From the NCBI GenBank assembly GCA_900637675.1, contig LR134389.1:806001-870000 (forward strand): a DNA stretch of 64,000 nt, given 5' to 3'. Of this stretch, positions 34,485 through 44,866 are shown in pieces (within the stretch, counting starts at the first letter, position 1; each line of letters opens with the position of its first letter). The notes beneath the pieces were generated by a model. That model searched no databases and was not told the origin of the DNA. It worked only from the letters and a program-made list of their open reading frames with translations. A program made the translations under genes and the position numbers. The stretch is from Streptococcus equi subsp. equi. Lineage in GTDB: Bacteria; Bacillota; Bacilli; Lactobacillales; Streptococcaceae.

Positions 34485-36248
34485 ATGAAGCAATTTTGCA
34501 TAAAGGAGCAGTTTTACCTTGATGGCAAGCCGTTTAAGATATTATCAGGTGCCATTCATTACTTTAGAATAGCTCCTGATAGCTGGTCTAGGGTGCTTTA
34601 TCAGCTGAAGGCCTTAGGCTTTAATACAGTAGAAACCTATATTCCTTGGAATATGCATGAGCCAAGGAAGGGACAGTTTACCTTTGAGGGGATTGCAGAT
34701 GTTGAGGCATTTTTGGATTTGGCACAGGAATGTGGCCTATATGCTATTGTCAGACCCTCTCCTTATATCTGTGCTGAATGGGAGTTTGGTGGTTTACCGG
34801 CTTGGCTATTAACTGAAAATTGTAGGCTCAGATCAAGCGATGAGGTCTTTCTTAAGCATGTATCAGATTATTATGATGTGTTACTACCAAAGCTGGTGAA
34901 GCGTCAGTTAGATAATGGCGGCAATATTCTGATGTTTCAGCTTGAAAATGAGTATGGTTCTTATGGTGAAGAAAAGGCTTATTTAAGAAAATTAAAAGAG
35001 CTTATGCTTGCTAAAGGCATTAGTGCCCCTCTCTTTACCTCAGATGGGCCTTGGCCAGCCACGCTAGCATCAGGGAGTCTGATTGACGATGATGTTTTTG
35101 TGACAGGCAACTTTGGGTCAAACGCTTCAAAGCAATTTGCCAGTATGCAGGATTTTTTCCAAGCACATCAAAAGCAATGGCCTCTGATGTGTATGGAATT
35201 CTGGTTGGGCTGGTTTAATCGCTGGAATGAGCCAATCATTCGAAGGGACTCCAAGGAAGCTGTTGATGCAATCATGGAAGCTATAGAGCTAGGCAGCATT
35301 AACCTTTATATGTTTTGTGGTGGCACTAATTTTGGCTTTATGAATGGCTCGTCAGCTCGTCTGCAAAAGGATTTACCACAGATAACCTCCTATGATTACG
35401 ACGCATTACTAGATGAGGCAGGGAACCCGACAAAGAAATATACCCTGCTGCAAGAACGTCTCAAGGAGTGTTACCCTCAATTATCCTTTGCAGAGCCAAT
35501 GATCAGTTCTACGATGGCCTTAGAGTCTATCAAGTTGTCGGCAAGGGTTAGTCTTTTTAAGACAATCAAAAATGTAAGCGCTATCAAGAAAAGTTTTTAT
35601 CCTTGTAATATGGAGGAGCTAGATCAACCAACGGGCTACCTACTGTATAGAACGCACCTCGCTAGACATAGCAAGGAGGAGCGGCTCAGGGTCATTGATG
35701 CTAGAGACCGCATTCAGCTCTTTTTAGATGAAAAGCACGTGAAAACCCAGTATCAGGAGGAAATCGGTCAGGATATACTGATACATCAAGAGGGTGAGAC
35801 CACACAGCTTGATATTTTAGTCGAAAATATGGGACGTGTCAGCTATGGGTACAAGCTGACAGCACCAAGCCAACAAAAAGGATTAGGCAGAGGCTTAATG
35901 GCTGACTTGCATTTTGTAGGTGATTGGGAGCATTTTCCACTAGATTTTCAAGAGCTGGATTGGATTGATTTTTCTGCAGGTTGGACCGATGAGGTGCCAG
36001 GATTTTACGCCTATGATTTTGATTGTCAGCAGCCGGCAGATACCTACCTTGATTTGAGTCAATTCGGAAAAGGAATTGCCCTTGTAAATGGTGTTAACCT
36101 AGGACGTTTTTGGAAGGTCGGTCCAACATTATCGCTTTATATTCCTAAGGGACTATTAAAACAAGGTCAAAATAGACTGCTGATATTTGAAACAGAAGGG
36201 CAGTTTAGTGAGTCAATTCGTTTAACTAAGGAACCAATTTATAAATAG
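34485..36248 (+). CDS. bgaC: Beta-galactosidase GH35 (BgaC type)
   Basis: This is a 587-residue enzyme of family GH35. The N-terminal TIM barrel shows YLDGKPFKILSGAIHYFRI-type residues, TYIPWNMHEPRKGQF, the acid/base Glu in FQLENEYGSYG and the nucleophile Glu in PLMCMEFWLGWFNRW. C-terminal beta domains follow. No signal peptide is present, as in pneumococcal BgaC, which releases Gal linked beta-1,3 to GlcNAc. It heads the operon with the PTS genes, so it likely acts on an imported or surface-generated host-glycan disaccharide. The start is behind AAAGGAG. Confidence 0.92.
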   Translation: MKQFCIKEQFYLDGKPFKILSGAIHYFRIAPDSWSRVLYQLKALGFNTVETYIPWNMHEPRKGQFTFEGIADVEAFLDLAQECGLYAIVRPSPYICAEWEFGGLPAWLLTENCRLRSSDEVFLKHVSDYYDVLLPKLVKRQLDNGGNILMFQLENEYGSYGEEKAYLRKLKELMLAKGISAPLFTSDGPWPATLASGSLIDDDVFVTGNFGSNASKQFASMQDFFQAHQKQWPLMCMEFWLGWFNRWNEPIIRRDSKEAVDAIMEAIELGSINLYMFCGGTNFGFMNGSSARLQKDLPQITSYDYDALLDEAGNPTKKYTLLQERLKECYPQLSFAEPMISSTMALESIKLSARVSLFKTIKNVSAIKKSFYPCNMEELDQPTGYLLYRTHLARHSKEERLRVIDARDRIQLFLDEKHVKTQYQEEIGQDILIHQEGETTQLDILVENMGRVSYGYKLTAPSQQKGLGRGLMADLHFVGDWEHFPLDFQELDWIDFSAGWTDEVPGFYAYDFDCQQPADTYLDLSQFGKGIALVNGVNLGRFWKVGPTLSLYIPKGLLKQGQNRLLIFETEGQFSESIRLTKEPIYK

Positions 36249-36265
36249 ATAAAAGGAGAAAACTT

Positions 36266-36751
36266 ATGACAATTGTTGCAGCACGTATTGACGGCCGGTT
36301 AATTCATGGTCAGGTAGCTAATCTATGGACGACAAAGCTAAACATTAGCCGTATCATGGTGGTCGATAATGAGGTGATTAGCAATGACCTTGAAAAAACA
36401 GCACTGAAGCTAGCCACACCTAGCGGTGTTAAATTATCTATCTTATCTGTTGAAAAAGCAGCCAACAATATTTTGGAAGGGCGCTATGATTCTCAACGCT
36501 TGTTGATAGTAGCCAGAAAGCCGGATAGCTTTTTGGAGCTGATTCAAAAAGGGGTTGCTATTTCAGAGTTAAATGTCGGCAATATGTCACAGACACCGGA
36601 GACTCGTCCAGTAACGCGTTCTATTAACGTTGTAGACGAGGATATAGAGGCATTCAAGGCTATTTCAGCCAAAGGGTGTCATCTCATTGCCCAAATGGTG
36701 CCTAATGATGCCCCAGCAGACTTTATGCCGCTGTTGGATAAGGTTGATTAA
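36266..36751 (+). CDS. PTS mannose/sorbose family EIIB
   Basis: This is a 161-residue EIIB of the mannose class. The phosphorylated His lies in the N-terminal VAARIDGRLIHGQVANLW. The middle MVVDNEVISND and the C-terminal VDEDIEAFKAISAKGCHLIAQMVP fit the family. It passes phosphate from EIIA to the sugar entering through IIC/IID. The gene starts 17 bases after bgaC, and IIC, IID and IIA follow. Order and partner genes resemble the pneumococcal bgaC locus. Confidence 0.92.
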   Translation: MTIVAARIDGRLIHGQVANLWTTKLNISRIMVVDNEVISNDLEKTALKLATPSGVKLSILSVEKAANNILEGRYDSQRLLIVARKPDSFLELIQKGVAISELNVGNMSQTPETRPVTRSINVVDEDIEAFKAISAKGCHLIAQMVPNDAPADFMPLLDKVD

Positions 36752-36796
36752 GATGTGTCAAATCAAAAACGAATCTGTTTCAGGAGGTAAAAGCTT

Positions 36797-37678
36797 ATGA
36801 TTCAATGGTGGCAAATCCTATTATTAACACTCTACTCAGCTTATCAAATATTAGATGAGCTAACAATTGTCTCTTCTGCAGGCTCACCTGTATTTGCAGG
36901 ATTTATTTCAGGTATCATCATGGGAGATGTGCAAACCGGTCTTTGGATTGGTGGTAGCCTTCAATTGATGGTGCTTGGTGTTGGGACCTTTGGAGGAGCT
37001 TCGCGTATCGATGCAACCTCTGGTGCGGTTATTGCGACAGCCTTCTCGGTTGCTCAAGGCATAGAGCCAGAATTAGCGATTTCAACCATTGCAGTTCCGG
37101 TAGCGGCCTTGCTGGTTTATACTGATATTCTAGGACGCTTTTCAACGACCTTCTTTGCTCACCGTATTGACCGCCATGTTGAAAACTTTAACTACCGAGG
37201 CATCGAGCGTGATTACCTTATGGGAGCTGTACCTTGGGCCCTATCACGTGCTCTGCCGGTATTTTTAGCGGTCTCTTTAGGTGGTGGTGCGGTTGATACA
37301 GTTGTTAAGTTCATTGACCATTATGAATGGCTAGCAAATGGTCTAACTCTTGCAGGAAAAATGCTTCCAGGCTTGGGCTTTGCGATCTTGCTTCACTACC
37401 TACCAGTTAAACGTAATCTCCATTATCTGGCTTTAGGTTTTGGCTTGACAGCAATGCTAACAACCATTTACACCAACCTTCAGGTAGCTGGAGGCGCCCT
37501 TGCAGGAGTAGCCAAGGATTTCAATGCCGCACCATTCAAGGGGCTGCCAATGATTGGTATTGCTATTATTGGGCTTTCCTTGGCAACCCTCCATTATAAA
37601 AATGGTCAACAAGCACCTGTAGCTGAACAAAAACCTGGGGTATCAGAAAGTGGGGAAATTGAAGATGACGAAATCTAA
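36797..37678 (+). CDS. PTS mannose/sorbose family EIIC
   Basis: This is a 293-residue membrane permease with about seven to eight hydrophobic segments, including GFISGIIMGDVQTGLWIGGSLQLMVLGVGTFGGASRIDA, which is diagnostic of mannose-class EIIC. With IID it forms the sugar channel. A clear AGGAGG precedes the ATG. Its end overlaps the IID start, indicating coupled translation. Confidence 0.92.
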   Translation: MIQWWQILLLTLYSAYQILDELTIVSSAGSPVFAGFISGIIMGDVQTGLWIGGSLQLMVLGVGTFGGASRIDATSGAVIATAFSVAQGIEPELAISTIAVPVAALLVYTDILGRFSTTFFAHRIDRHVENFNYRGIERDYLMGAVPWALSRALPVFLAVSLGGGAVDTVVKFIDHYEWLANGLTLAGKMLPGLGFAILLHYLPVKRNLHYLALGFGLTAMLTTIYTNLQVAGGALAGVAKDFNAAPFKGLPMIGIAIIGLSLATLHYKNGQQAPVAEQKPGVSESGEIEDDEI

Positions 37679-38483
37679 TTATAAATTAACCAAACAGGAT
37701 TTTAATCAAATCAATAAGCGCAGCCTGTTCACATTCCAATGGGGCTGGAACTACGAGCGTATGCAGGGCTCTAGCTATCTTTACATGATTTTACCACAGC
37801 TTCGTAAGATTTATGGCGATGGAACTCCAGAGCTAAAAGAAATGATGAAGACGCACACGCAGTTTTTTAACACATCAAATTTCTTTCATACGATTATCAC
37901 AGGAATTGACTTGGCGTTGGAGGAAAATGAAGGACTTGCCTCAAAAGATGCTGTTAATGGGATTAAAACAGGCTTAATGGGGCCATTTGCTCCAATTGGT
38001 GATTCGGTCTTTGGCTCCTTAGTACCAGCTATTATGGGCTCTATAGCCGCAGGTCTTGCTAAAGAAGGGGTTTGGTCAGGGATTACTGGTGTATTGATGT
38101 GGGTATGTACTCAGATGATCATCAATGTGTTTCGTTGGAAGCAGCTTGAAATTGCTTATAAAGAAGGTACAAAGCTCGTCACCACCATGCGTGATAAGCT
38201 AACTGCTGTAGTAGATGCAGCCTCAGTCATGGGAGTATTCATGGTAGGGGCCTTAATTGCAACAATGATTAATTTTCAGTTTACCGCAGCACCCAAAATT
38301 GGAGAGAAAGTTATCAATATTCAAGATTTAATTGATACCATTTTTCCACGTCTAGTTCCAGCCTTATTTACCGGAGGTATCTTCTGGCTGCTAGGGCGTA
38401 AGGGCATGTCACCAACTAAGGCAATTGTTGTGATTATTTTATTTGCCTTAGTGATGTCTTATTTCAATATTTTAGGAGTATAG
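37665..38483 (+). CDS. PTS mannose/sorbose family EIID
   Basis: This is a 272-residue protein starting at ATG 37665 inside the end of the IIC gene; the GTG at 37650 is less likely. Typical EIID features are FQWGWNYERMQGSSYLYMILPQLRKIYGDG, FNTSNFFHTIITGIDLALEEN, GLMGPFAPIGDSVFGSLVPAIMGSIAAG, and a hydrophobic C-terminal anchor. It forms the membrane complex with IIC. The IIA gene follows after three bases. Confidence 0.92.
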   Translation: MTKSNYKLTKQDFNQINKRSLFTFQWGWNYERMQGSSYLYMILPQLRKIYGDGTPELKEMMKTHTQFFNTSNFFHTIITGIDLALEENEGLASKDAVNGIKTGLMGPFAPIGDSVFGSLVPAIMGSIAAGLAKEGVWSGITGVLMWVCTQMIINVFRWKQLEIAYKEGTKLVTTMRDKLTAVVDAASVMGVFMVGALIATMINFQFTAAPKIGEKVINIQDLIDTIFPRLVPALFTGGIFWLLGRKGMSPTKAIVVIILFALVMSYFNILGV

Positions 38484-38486
38484 CTG

Positions 38487-38891
38487 ATGGCGCAAACCTT
38501 AATTCTCATTAGTCATGGAGCTTTTTGTCGAGAGCTAAAACAGAGTACAGAAATGATTATGGGGCCACAGGACAATATTTTAACAGCAGAGCTGCAACCA
38601 AACGAAGGTGCCGATGACTTTAAAGAAAAGCTTTTAAGGCTAATTGCAGGTTTAGATGACGTCCTTGTGTTTGCAGATTTGATGGGTGGAACACCCTGTA
38701 ACGTTGCCAGTCGTTTGTTAATGGAAGGACATCAGTTTGAGCTGTACGCAGGCATGAATATGCCAATGGTCATTGGTTTCATTAATGCCTGTTTGATCGG
38801 TGAAGCGTTTGATTTCAAAGCCTTTGCCTGTGACAATATTCACCATGTCAATACCATTATTTCAGCTCTAGCAGATGATGATGACGACTAA
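38487..38891 (+). CDS. PTS mannose/sorbose family EIIA
   Basis: This is a 134-residue cytoplasmic EIIA. The phosphorylated His is in TLILISHGAFCRELKQSTEMIMG, and VFADLMGGTPCNVASRLL is the second family motif. It takes phosphate from HPr and passes it to IIB. The C-terminus is a run of aspartates. It is the last gene of the operon and is followed by a strong terminator. Confidence 0.92.
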   Translation: MAQTLILISHGAFCRELKQSTEMIMGPQDNILTAELQPNEGADDFKEKLLRLIAGLDDVLVFADLMGGTPCNVASRLLMEGHQFELYAGMNMPMVIGFINACLIGEAFDFKAFACDNIHHVNTIISALADDDDD

Positions 38892-38954
38892 CCAAGCTCG
38901 CTTATTTGTCACGCACCTTACGGAGCGAAACGGACCAAGAGCCGCATAATCAAA

Positions 38955-38985
38955 AAAGACACTGCCAAATCTTGGCAGTGTCTTT
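38955..38985. terminator. Bidirectional terminator between PTS operon and rpmE2
   Basis: AAAGACACTGCCAA (38955-38968) and TTGGCAGTGTCTTT (38972-38985) form a perfect 14-bp stem with A and T runs on both sides, serving the converging operons. Confidence 0.9.
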
Positions 38986-38994
38986 GCTGTAAGC

Positions 38995-39255
38995 TTATTT
39001 TGCTGCGTTTGCGTCTTTGAGACCGTATTTCTTGTTGAAACGATCCACACGTCCATCGGCTTGTGTAAACTTTTGACGACCTGTGTAGAATGGGTGTGAG
39101 TCTGATGAAATTTCTACACGAACAAGAGGGTAAGTTTCCCCTTCAAACTCAATGGTTTCTTTAGAGGTCTTAGTTGAACCGCTAAGGAATTTGTAGCCTG
39201 TAGTTGTATCAAGGAAAACAACTGGACGATAATCTGGATGAATGTCTTTTCTCAT
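38995..39255 (-). CDS. rpmE2: Ribosomal protein L31 type B
   Basis: This is an 86-residue protein from the ATG at 39255 (minus strand), nine bases behind AAAGGAA; an upstream in-frame ATG is rejected. [28 protein letters not shown] and [13 protein letters not shown] are characteristic. It lacks the CxxC zinc site of type A L31, so it can replace the zinc form under zinc limitation. The zinc uptake gene adcA lies ~9 kb away, but no AdcR box was found here. Confidence 0.93.
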   Translation of the reverse strand: MRKDIHPDYRPVVFLDTTTGYKFLSGSTKTSKETIEFEGETYPLVRVEISSDSHPFYTGRQKFTQADGRVDRFNKKYGLKDANAAK

Positions 39256-39379
39256 CTTAAAAAAGTTCCTTTCTGCCATGATACTGTCCGTATCATAGTT
39301 ATTAACTACTCTAGTTTAACAAAAGTTAGTAAGCTTGACAAGCTTTTTCTATCACTATTCATCAATAAGATGATAAGTC

Positions 39380-40312
39380 TTATGTTAAGAGATCAATCAG
39401 CTCTTGGTAGATTTGCTCATTTTCCTCTAAGCCTGATGACGTGGCACCGCTAGCAAGAGGGTGCCCGCCTCCTTGATGACGCTTAGCAATACCATTGATG
39501 ACCTTTTCTTTACTGCGCATGCGTACTCGGTACTGGCCATCTGGCAGCTCAACAAAGATAACCCAAGCCTGCACCACGTCTATTTTTCCAGGAGCAGAGA
39601 CAATCGCTGAGCTTTCTGCCAAGCTAATACCAAAGGAATTTAGGACCTCCTGGCTAAGCAGTAGGCGGGCTGCACCACTGTCATCTATATCAAGCTGCTC
39701 AAAAACATAGCCTTGTAGCTTGGCAATTTTAAGTGGAAAGGAATCCATCTGCCTCGAAATAGCAGCAAAGTCAAAGGCATAATTTCTTAATTGGCTTGCA
39801 ATGGCCAGTGTTTTACTGCTTGTTGAGGCATAGAGAAAGCGTCCTGTATCTCCCACAATGCCAGTATATAATAGTCTAGCTGCCTCATCAGTTAAAGCCA
39901 AGCCTTGGCTAAAGGCAAATTCAGCAATAATCTCACTAGCACTTGAGGTCTTGGTGTCAACGTAGGAGAGATCACCATAGACATCATCGTTAGGGTGATG
40001 ATCAATTTTAATGAGGCAAGCGCCCATTGTGTAGCGCTCATCATCAATGCGGGGGCGATTGGCAGTGTCTGTAACAATCACTAAAGCTTCCTTATAATCA
40101 TCGTCGGACACCTGATCCATGAGACTAATCCAAGCCAGACTAGGCTCATCAAAGCCTGTTATCAGGACCTTTTTGTCAGGGAAATTATGCCTGATAATCT
40201 CTTTAAGTCCTGCTTGGCTCCCTAGAGCATCTGGATCGGGGTTTTGGTGCCGATGAATGATGATGGTTTGATAGTGCTTAATGTGTTCTAAAATAGTTTG
40301 AAACGTTGTCAT
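39380..40312 (-). CDS. DHH family phosphoesterase (NrnA/Pde2-like)
   Basis: This is a 310-residue protein with the DHH motifs: IIHRHQNPDPDALGSQ, VIVTDTANRP and KIDHHPNDDVYGD, and the C-terminal DHHA1 domain ending in GGGHPLASGATS. Relatives are NrnA nano-RNase/pAp phosphatase and streptococcal Pde2, which degrades pApA from c-di-AMP. Which substrate applies cannot be told from the sequence. The ElaA-like gene lies upstream, nine bases away, in the same direction, so they are probably co-transcribed. Confidence 0.87.
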   Translation of the reverse strand: MTTFQTILEHIKHYQTIIIHRHQNPDPDALGSQAGLKEIIRHNFPDKKVLITGFDEPSLAWISLMDQVSDDDYKEALVIVTDTANRPRIDDERYTMGACLIKIDHHPNDDVYGDLSYVDTKTSSASEIIAEFAFSQGLALTDEAARLLYTGIVGDTGRFLYASTSSKTLAIASQLRNYAFDFAAISRQMDSFPLKIAKLQGYVFEQLDIDDSGAARLLLSQEVLNSFGISLAESSAIVSAPGKIDVVQAWVIFVELPDGQYRVRMRSKEKVINGIAKRHQGGGHPLASGATSSGLEENEQIYQELIDLLT

Positions 40313-40321
40313 AGGTATCCT

Positions 40322-40750
40322 TTAGTTTTTGATCATATCAATGTGAGGAATATTGTCTTCCAGATAAATCTCAGAGACTGCTTTAAACCCAAATGAGCTG
40401 TAAAAAGGCTCAAGATAAGCCTGCGCTTGAGCGTAGACGGGAAGCTTTGGAAAGTGCTGTTGACAATAGGCTAAGGCTTGATGAACTAAGTCACGTCCTA
40501 GTCCTGTTCGCCTTGCATTTTGTGCTACCAGTACTCGTCCCAGCTTTATGCTATTGTCAGTTGGGATTAAGCGACAGTAGGCCCTAAGCTCTGAATCAAC
40601 CTGCTTGAAAAGATGGATAGCTTTTTGATCCAAATCGTCAATATCAGGATAGGGACATTGCTGCTCAACCACAAAAACAGCCACACGCTCTTTATAGATG
40701 GCAAACAATTCATCTTTTGTTAACTGATCAAATGCTTTAACAACCCACAT
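40322..40750 (-). CDS. GNAT acetyltransferase, ElaA-like
   Basis: This is a 142-residue protein. The N-terminal region LTKDELFAIYKERVAVFVVEQQCPYPDIDDLDQKAIHLF is diagnostic of ElaA. The acetyl-CoA-binding loop is QNARRTGLGRDLVHQAL, followed by VYAQAQAYLEPFYSSFGFKAVSEIYLEDNIPHIDM. The substrate is unknown. It is the first gene of the minus-strand pair with the DHH phosphoesterase. Confidence 0.87.
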   Translation of the reverse strand: MWVVKAFDQLTKDELFAIYKERVAVFVVEQQCPYPDIDDLDQKAIHLFKQVDSELRAYCRLIPTDNSIKLGRVLVAQNARRTGLGRDLVHQALAYCQQHFPKLPVYAQAQAYLEPFYSSFGFKAVSEIYLEDNIPHIDMIKN

Positions 40751-40991
40751 TAGCTAGCCTCCAAAATCACTGGTACAATTTCCTTTATGATAACATAATA
40801 GCATATATCAGCCATAATGGAACGAAAAAAACCTGACTCTTAATGGACGATGTCGTGATGATAATTACATCTTGTCTCAAAAGCTGGTAATCATCACAGG
40901 CACAGAAAAATGTGCCCCTTCTGTTGCTTTTTGAGAAAAAGTTCACTTGCTTTTTGGTAGTTTTTTGGTATCATACTAAAAATAGACTTAA

Positions 40992-42032
<1,041 letters not shown>

Positions 42033-42092
42033 TGCTTTTCTTGGCAAAGTATGATAAAATATACTGACATTTAGTTATTTTGGGAGGAAATT

Positions 42093-42539
42093 ATGGCATT
42101 AGCCAAAATCGTTTATGCCAGCATGACAGGAAATACTGAAGAAATTGCTGATATTGTTGCTAATAAATTGCAAGAATTGGGACATGATGTTGAGGTTGAC
42201 GAGTGTACAACAGTTGATGCTTCAGAGCTTGAGGCTGCTGATATGGCAATCGTTGCGACCTATACCTATGGTGATGGGGACTTACCAGATGAGATTGTCG
42301 ACTTTTATGAGGACTTGCAGGATTTGGATTTGTCAGGCAAGATCTACGGTGTCGTGGGCTCTGGTGATACCTTTTATGATTATTTCTGCAAATCAGTTGA
42401 TGATTTTGACGAACAGCTCGCTGCCACTGGTGCCACTAAGGGAGCTGACTCGGTTAAGGTTGATTTAGCTGCTGAGGAAGAGGATATTGCTCGCCTAGAA
42501 TCCTTTGCTGAGCAAATGTCACAGGCATTAGAGGCATAA
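42093..42539 (+). CDS. Flavodoxin
   Basis: This is a 148-residue protein behind GGGAGG. The FMN phosphate-binding loop YASMTGNTEEIADIV is at the N-terminus; the flavin-stacking regions are TYTYGDGDLPDEI and VVGSGDTFYDYFCKSVDDF. The protein is very acidic, as usual. It is a cytoplasmic electron carrier. Direct partners are not encoded next to it. Confidence 0.93.
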   Translation: MALAKIVYASMTGNTEEIADIVANKLQELGHDVEVDECTTVDASELEAADMAIVATYTYGDGDLPDEIVDFYEDLQDLDLSGKIYGVVGSGDTFYDYFCKSVDDFDEQLAATGATKGADSVKVDLAAEEEDIARLESFAEQMSQALEA

Positions 42540-42863
42540 GTAAGACTTTTGATACAGATTGGTAAAACGGTCAGTGGAGGCTTGCGTTTTTTACCACCAA
42601 ATGCATGAAAAACTGATATTTTCTGATCGTTTTTTCATGACTATGTGCTCTTTTTCAAGAAAAGTCATGCCATTATTAGCCTGAATGCAAACAATTGATA
42701 GTGTCAAAATGTTGATCATATAGTAAAAAATGCATGTGACTAGAAAGCAGTTACATGCATTTTCGTCATGCGTTTGTCGTGAGGCATTTTGGGGGTTACT
42801 TGCTTACTGAGCTGAAATTCACTATAATAAAAAGATAAATAAAGAAAAGAAGAAGTTAGGTGA
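42540..42863 (+). other. Intergenic region after the flavodoxin gene, with terminator
   Basis: No gene is seen. AAAATGCATGT (42727-42737) and ACATGCATTTT (42753-42763) form a stem ending in T, a likely terminator. An earlier, weaker hairpin (ATGAAAAA...TTTTTTCAT) is also present. Confidence 0.6.
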
Positions 42864-43160
42864 ATGATGGGATTAGAGACCATACGACAAGACATTAATG
42901 CTGTTGATCGTCAGTTGATTGCTTTGCTGGAAAAGAGAATGGTCTTGGCTGACCAAGTAGCGGCCTATAAGCAGGTACATGATGTGCCAGTGCTTGATCA
43001 AGAGCGAGAGGCTGAGGTCCTAAGGAGCGTGTCACAGCAGATTCGGCATAAGGCCTTTGAGCCTGCCATTCTTGAGCTATTTAAGACAATTATGGCAGTA
43101 TCAAGGCGTTATCAGGCTGAGCAAATAGCGGTTGGTTCAAATGATGATGAAGCCTATTAA
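42864..43160 (+). CDS. Chorismate mutase, AroQ class
   Basis: This is a 98-residue all-helical protein. LETIRQDINAVDRQLIALLEKRMVLADQVAAYKQ with the conserved Arg and Lys, and VLDQEREAEVLRSV further on, match monofunctional AroQ-type chorismate mutases. It converts chorismate to prephenate for Phe/Tyr synthesis. Its end overlaps the start of the CLC transporter gene by 20 bases, so the two are co-transcribed. Confidence 0.88.
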   Translation: MMGLETIRQDINAVDRQLIALLEKRMVLADQVAAYKQVHDVPVLDQEREAEVLRSVSQQIRHKAFEPAILELFKTIMAVSRRYQAEQIAVGSNDDEAY

Positions 43161-44373
43161 AAACAATCAAGACATCAGTATAGGTGATAATGTCTATTTG
43201 GCTTTTGCAGCCCTGCTCGTTGGGGTGGTGGTAGGTGTGATAGATACTGTTTTTGGACAAGGCTTGTTGCTCTTGTCTGCTGTTCGTGATGCTCATCTCA
43301 TTTACCTGTTACCCTGCTTAGCTCTTGCTGGACTTGTGATTGTGTTCTTATATGAGCAATATGGCCAAATCGCTAAGCAGGGGATGGGCTTAGTTTTTGA
43401 TGTGGGGCATGGTGAAAAAACAAGACTACCACTGGTGTTGATTCCGTTGATTATCCTCTCAACCTGGCTGACGCATTTATGTGGAGGCAGTGCTGGTCGT
43501 GAAGGCGTAGCGGTTCAAATTGGAGCGACAGTGTCACATTTTTTTGGACGTCTTAGACATCTTAAGGACAAGTCACAGCTGTTTTTAGTCATGGGAATGG
43601 CCGCAGGCTTTGCGGGCTTATTTCAAACGCCAATGACAGCGGTTGTTTTTGCCTTAGAGGTCCTGTTGCTAGGAAATATAAGCTATTTAGCCTTGCTACC
43701 TTCTCTTATAGCAGCCTTTACCGCCTCTTGGACCTCTCATTGCCTAGGCTTAGAAAAATTTTCAGTCCCGATAGCCAAGGCCTTGAAAATCACCCCGATA
43801 ACCTTTGGGAAATTAGTGCTACTAGGCCTTATTTTTGGCTTGGCTGGTAATCTTTTTGCCTCCTTGTTAGCAAGGGCTAAGCCATACATTGCAGCAAGGC
43901 TGCCAAATCCTTATTATCGTGTGTTGCTTGTTGGTGGTTTTCTATCGCTTAGCCTGCTGCTGTGCCATTACGGGCGCTATAGTGGCCTAGGGACTAACTT
44001 AATTACAGCGGCCTTTAGTCATCAGCCTATTGCTAATTATGATTGGCTATTAAAGCTCTTGTTTACCATTATCACTCTCTCGGCTGGCTTTCAGGGCGGT
44101 GAGGTCACTCCACTTTTTGCTATTGGTGCGGCTTTAGGAATTGTCCTAGCACCATGGCTTGGCTTGCCGGCTCAGTTGGCTGCAGCCCTTGGCTATGCTG
44201 CGGTATTTGGCAGTGCCACCAATACCTTTTTAGCCCCGATATTTGTTGGATTAGAGGTTTTTGGTGCAACAAACGCAACTGCTTACTTTATCGTGATAGC
44301 CTTTGCTTATATGGTGAGCCGAAGGCATTCAATCTACACTAAGCAAAGGGTGACCACTAGCATCGCTTCCTAG
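43141..44373 (+). CDS. CLC family anion transporter, possibly fluoride/proton type
   Basis: This is a membrane protein of about 410 residues with ~10 hydrophobic segments. The start is one of three tandem ATGs from 43141. The gate motif is GGSAGREGVAVQIG with the gating Glu; a second conserved loop is FQGGEVTPLFAIGAALG. The GSAGREG form is like that of CLC-F transporters, which export fluoride, rather than the chloride-type GxGREGP. This subgroup call is a memory-based inference. It overlaps the chorismate mutase gene. Confidence 0.82.
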   Translation: MMMKPIKNNQDISIGDNVYLAFAALLVGVVVGVIDTVFGQGLLLLSAVRDAHLIYLLPCLALAGLVIVFLYEQYGQIAKQGMGLVFDVGHGEKTRLPLVLIPLIILSTWLTHLCGGSAGREGVAVQIGATVSHFFGRLRHLKDKSQLFLVMGMAAGFAGLFQTPMTAVVFALEVLLLGNISYLALLPSLIAAFTASWTSHCLGLEKFSVPIAKALKITPITFGKLVLLGLIFGLAGNLFASLLARAKPYIAARLPNPYYRVLLVGGFLSLSLLLCHYGRYSGLGTNLITAAFSHQPIANYDWLLKLLFTIITLSAGFQGGEVTPLFAIGAALGIVLAPWLGLPAQLAAALGYAAVFGSATNTFLAPIFVGLEVFGATNATAYFIVIAFAYMVSRRHSIYTKQRVTTSIAS

Positions 44374-44426
44374 TGTCTTGGTCAGTTTTTTGGAGAAAAT
44401 AGCTTTACAAGTGGGGCTTATTTTGT

Positions 44427-44518
44427 TACAATAGGCTCCGTGTGTAATGGACGCACAAAAATTACGGCTAATCCGCTAAGACTCGCGCTTAAGATTAGTA
44501 AGATAAGGAGAATAAACA
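44427..44518 (+). promoter_or_regulatory. rplS promoter and structured 5' leader (L19 leader-like)
   Basis: An extended -10, TGTTACAAT, ends at 44432. The ~80-base leader has CCGT/ACGG closing GTGTG/CGCAC and a second hairpin CTAATC/GATTAG. A short structured leader in front of rplS is known in Firmicutes, where it is proposed to mediate L19 autoregulation. Confidence 0.55.
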
Positions 44519-44866
44519 ATGAATCCATTAATTCAAAGCTTGACAGAGGGTCAACTTCGTACTGATATTCCTAGCTTCCGTCCTGGTGACACTGTTCGTG
44601 TGCACGCAAAGGTTGTCGAAGGATCTCGTGAACGTATCCAGATCTTTGAGGGAGTAGTCATTTCACGTAAAAGTCAAGGTATCTCAGAGATGTATACTGT
44701 TCGTAAGATTTCTAGTGGTATCGGTGTAGAGCGTACCTTCCCAATTCACACACCACGTGTTGAAAAGATTGAGGTTGTGCGTCATGGTAAGGTTCGTCGT
44801 GCTAAGCTTTACTACCTACGTGCCTTGCAAGGTAAGGCAGCGCGTATCAAGGAAATTCGTCGCTAA
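44519..44866 (+). CDS. rplS: Ribosomal protein L19
   Basis: This is a 115-residue basic protein. [31 protein letters not shown] and the end [21 protein letters not shown] are the L19 signature. It lies at the interface between the ribosomal subunits. It is a single gene with its own leader behind AAGGAG and a terminator ~120 bases downstream. Confidence 0.97.
   Translation: MNPLIQSLTEGQLRTDIPSFRPGDTVRVHAKVVEGSRERIQIFEGVVISRKSQGISEMYTVRKISSGIGVERTFPIHTPRVEKIEVVRHGKVRRAKLYYLRALQGKAARIKEIRR

Noticed and set aside
40861-40990. Possible riboswitch upstream of add
   Set aside because: No conserved purine riboswitch core was found; the short AT-rich stretch looks like a simple promoter.
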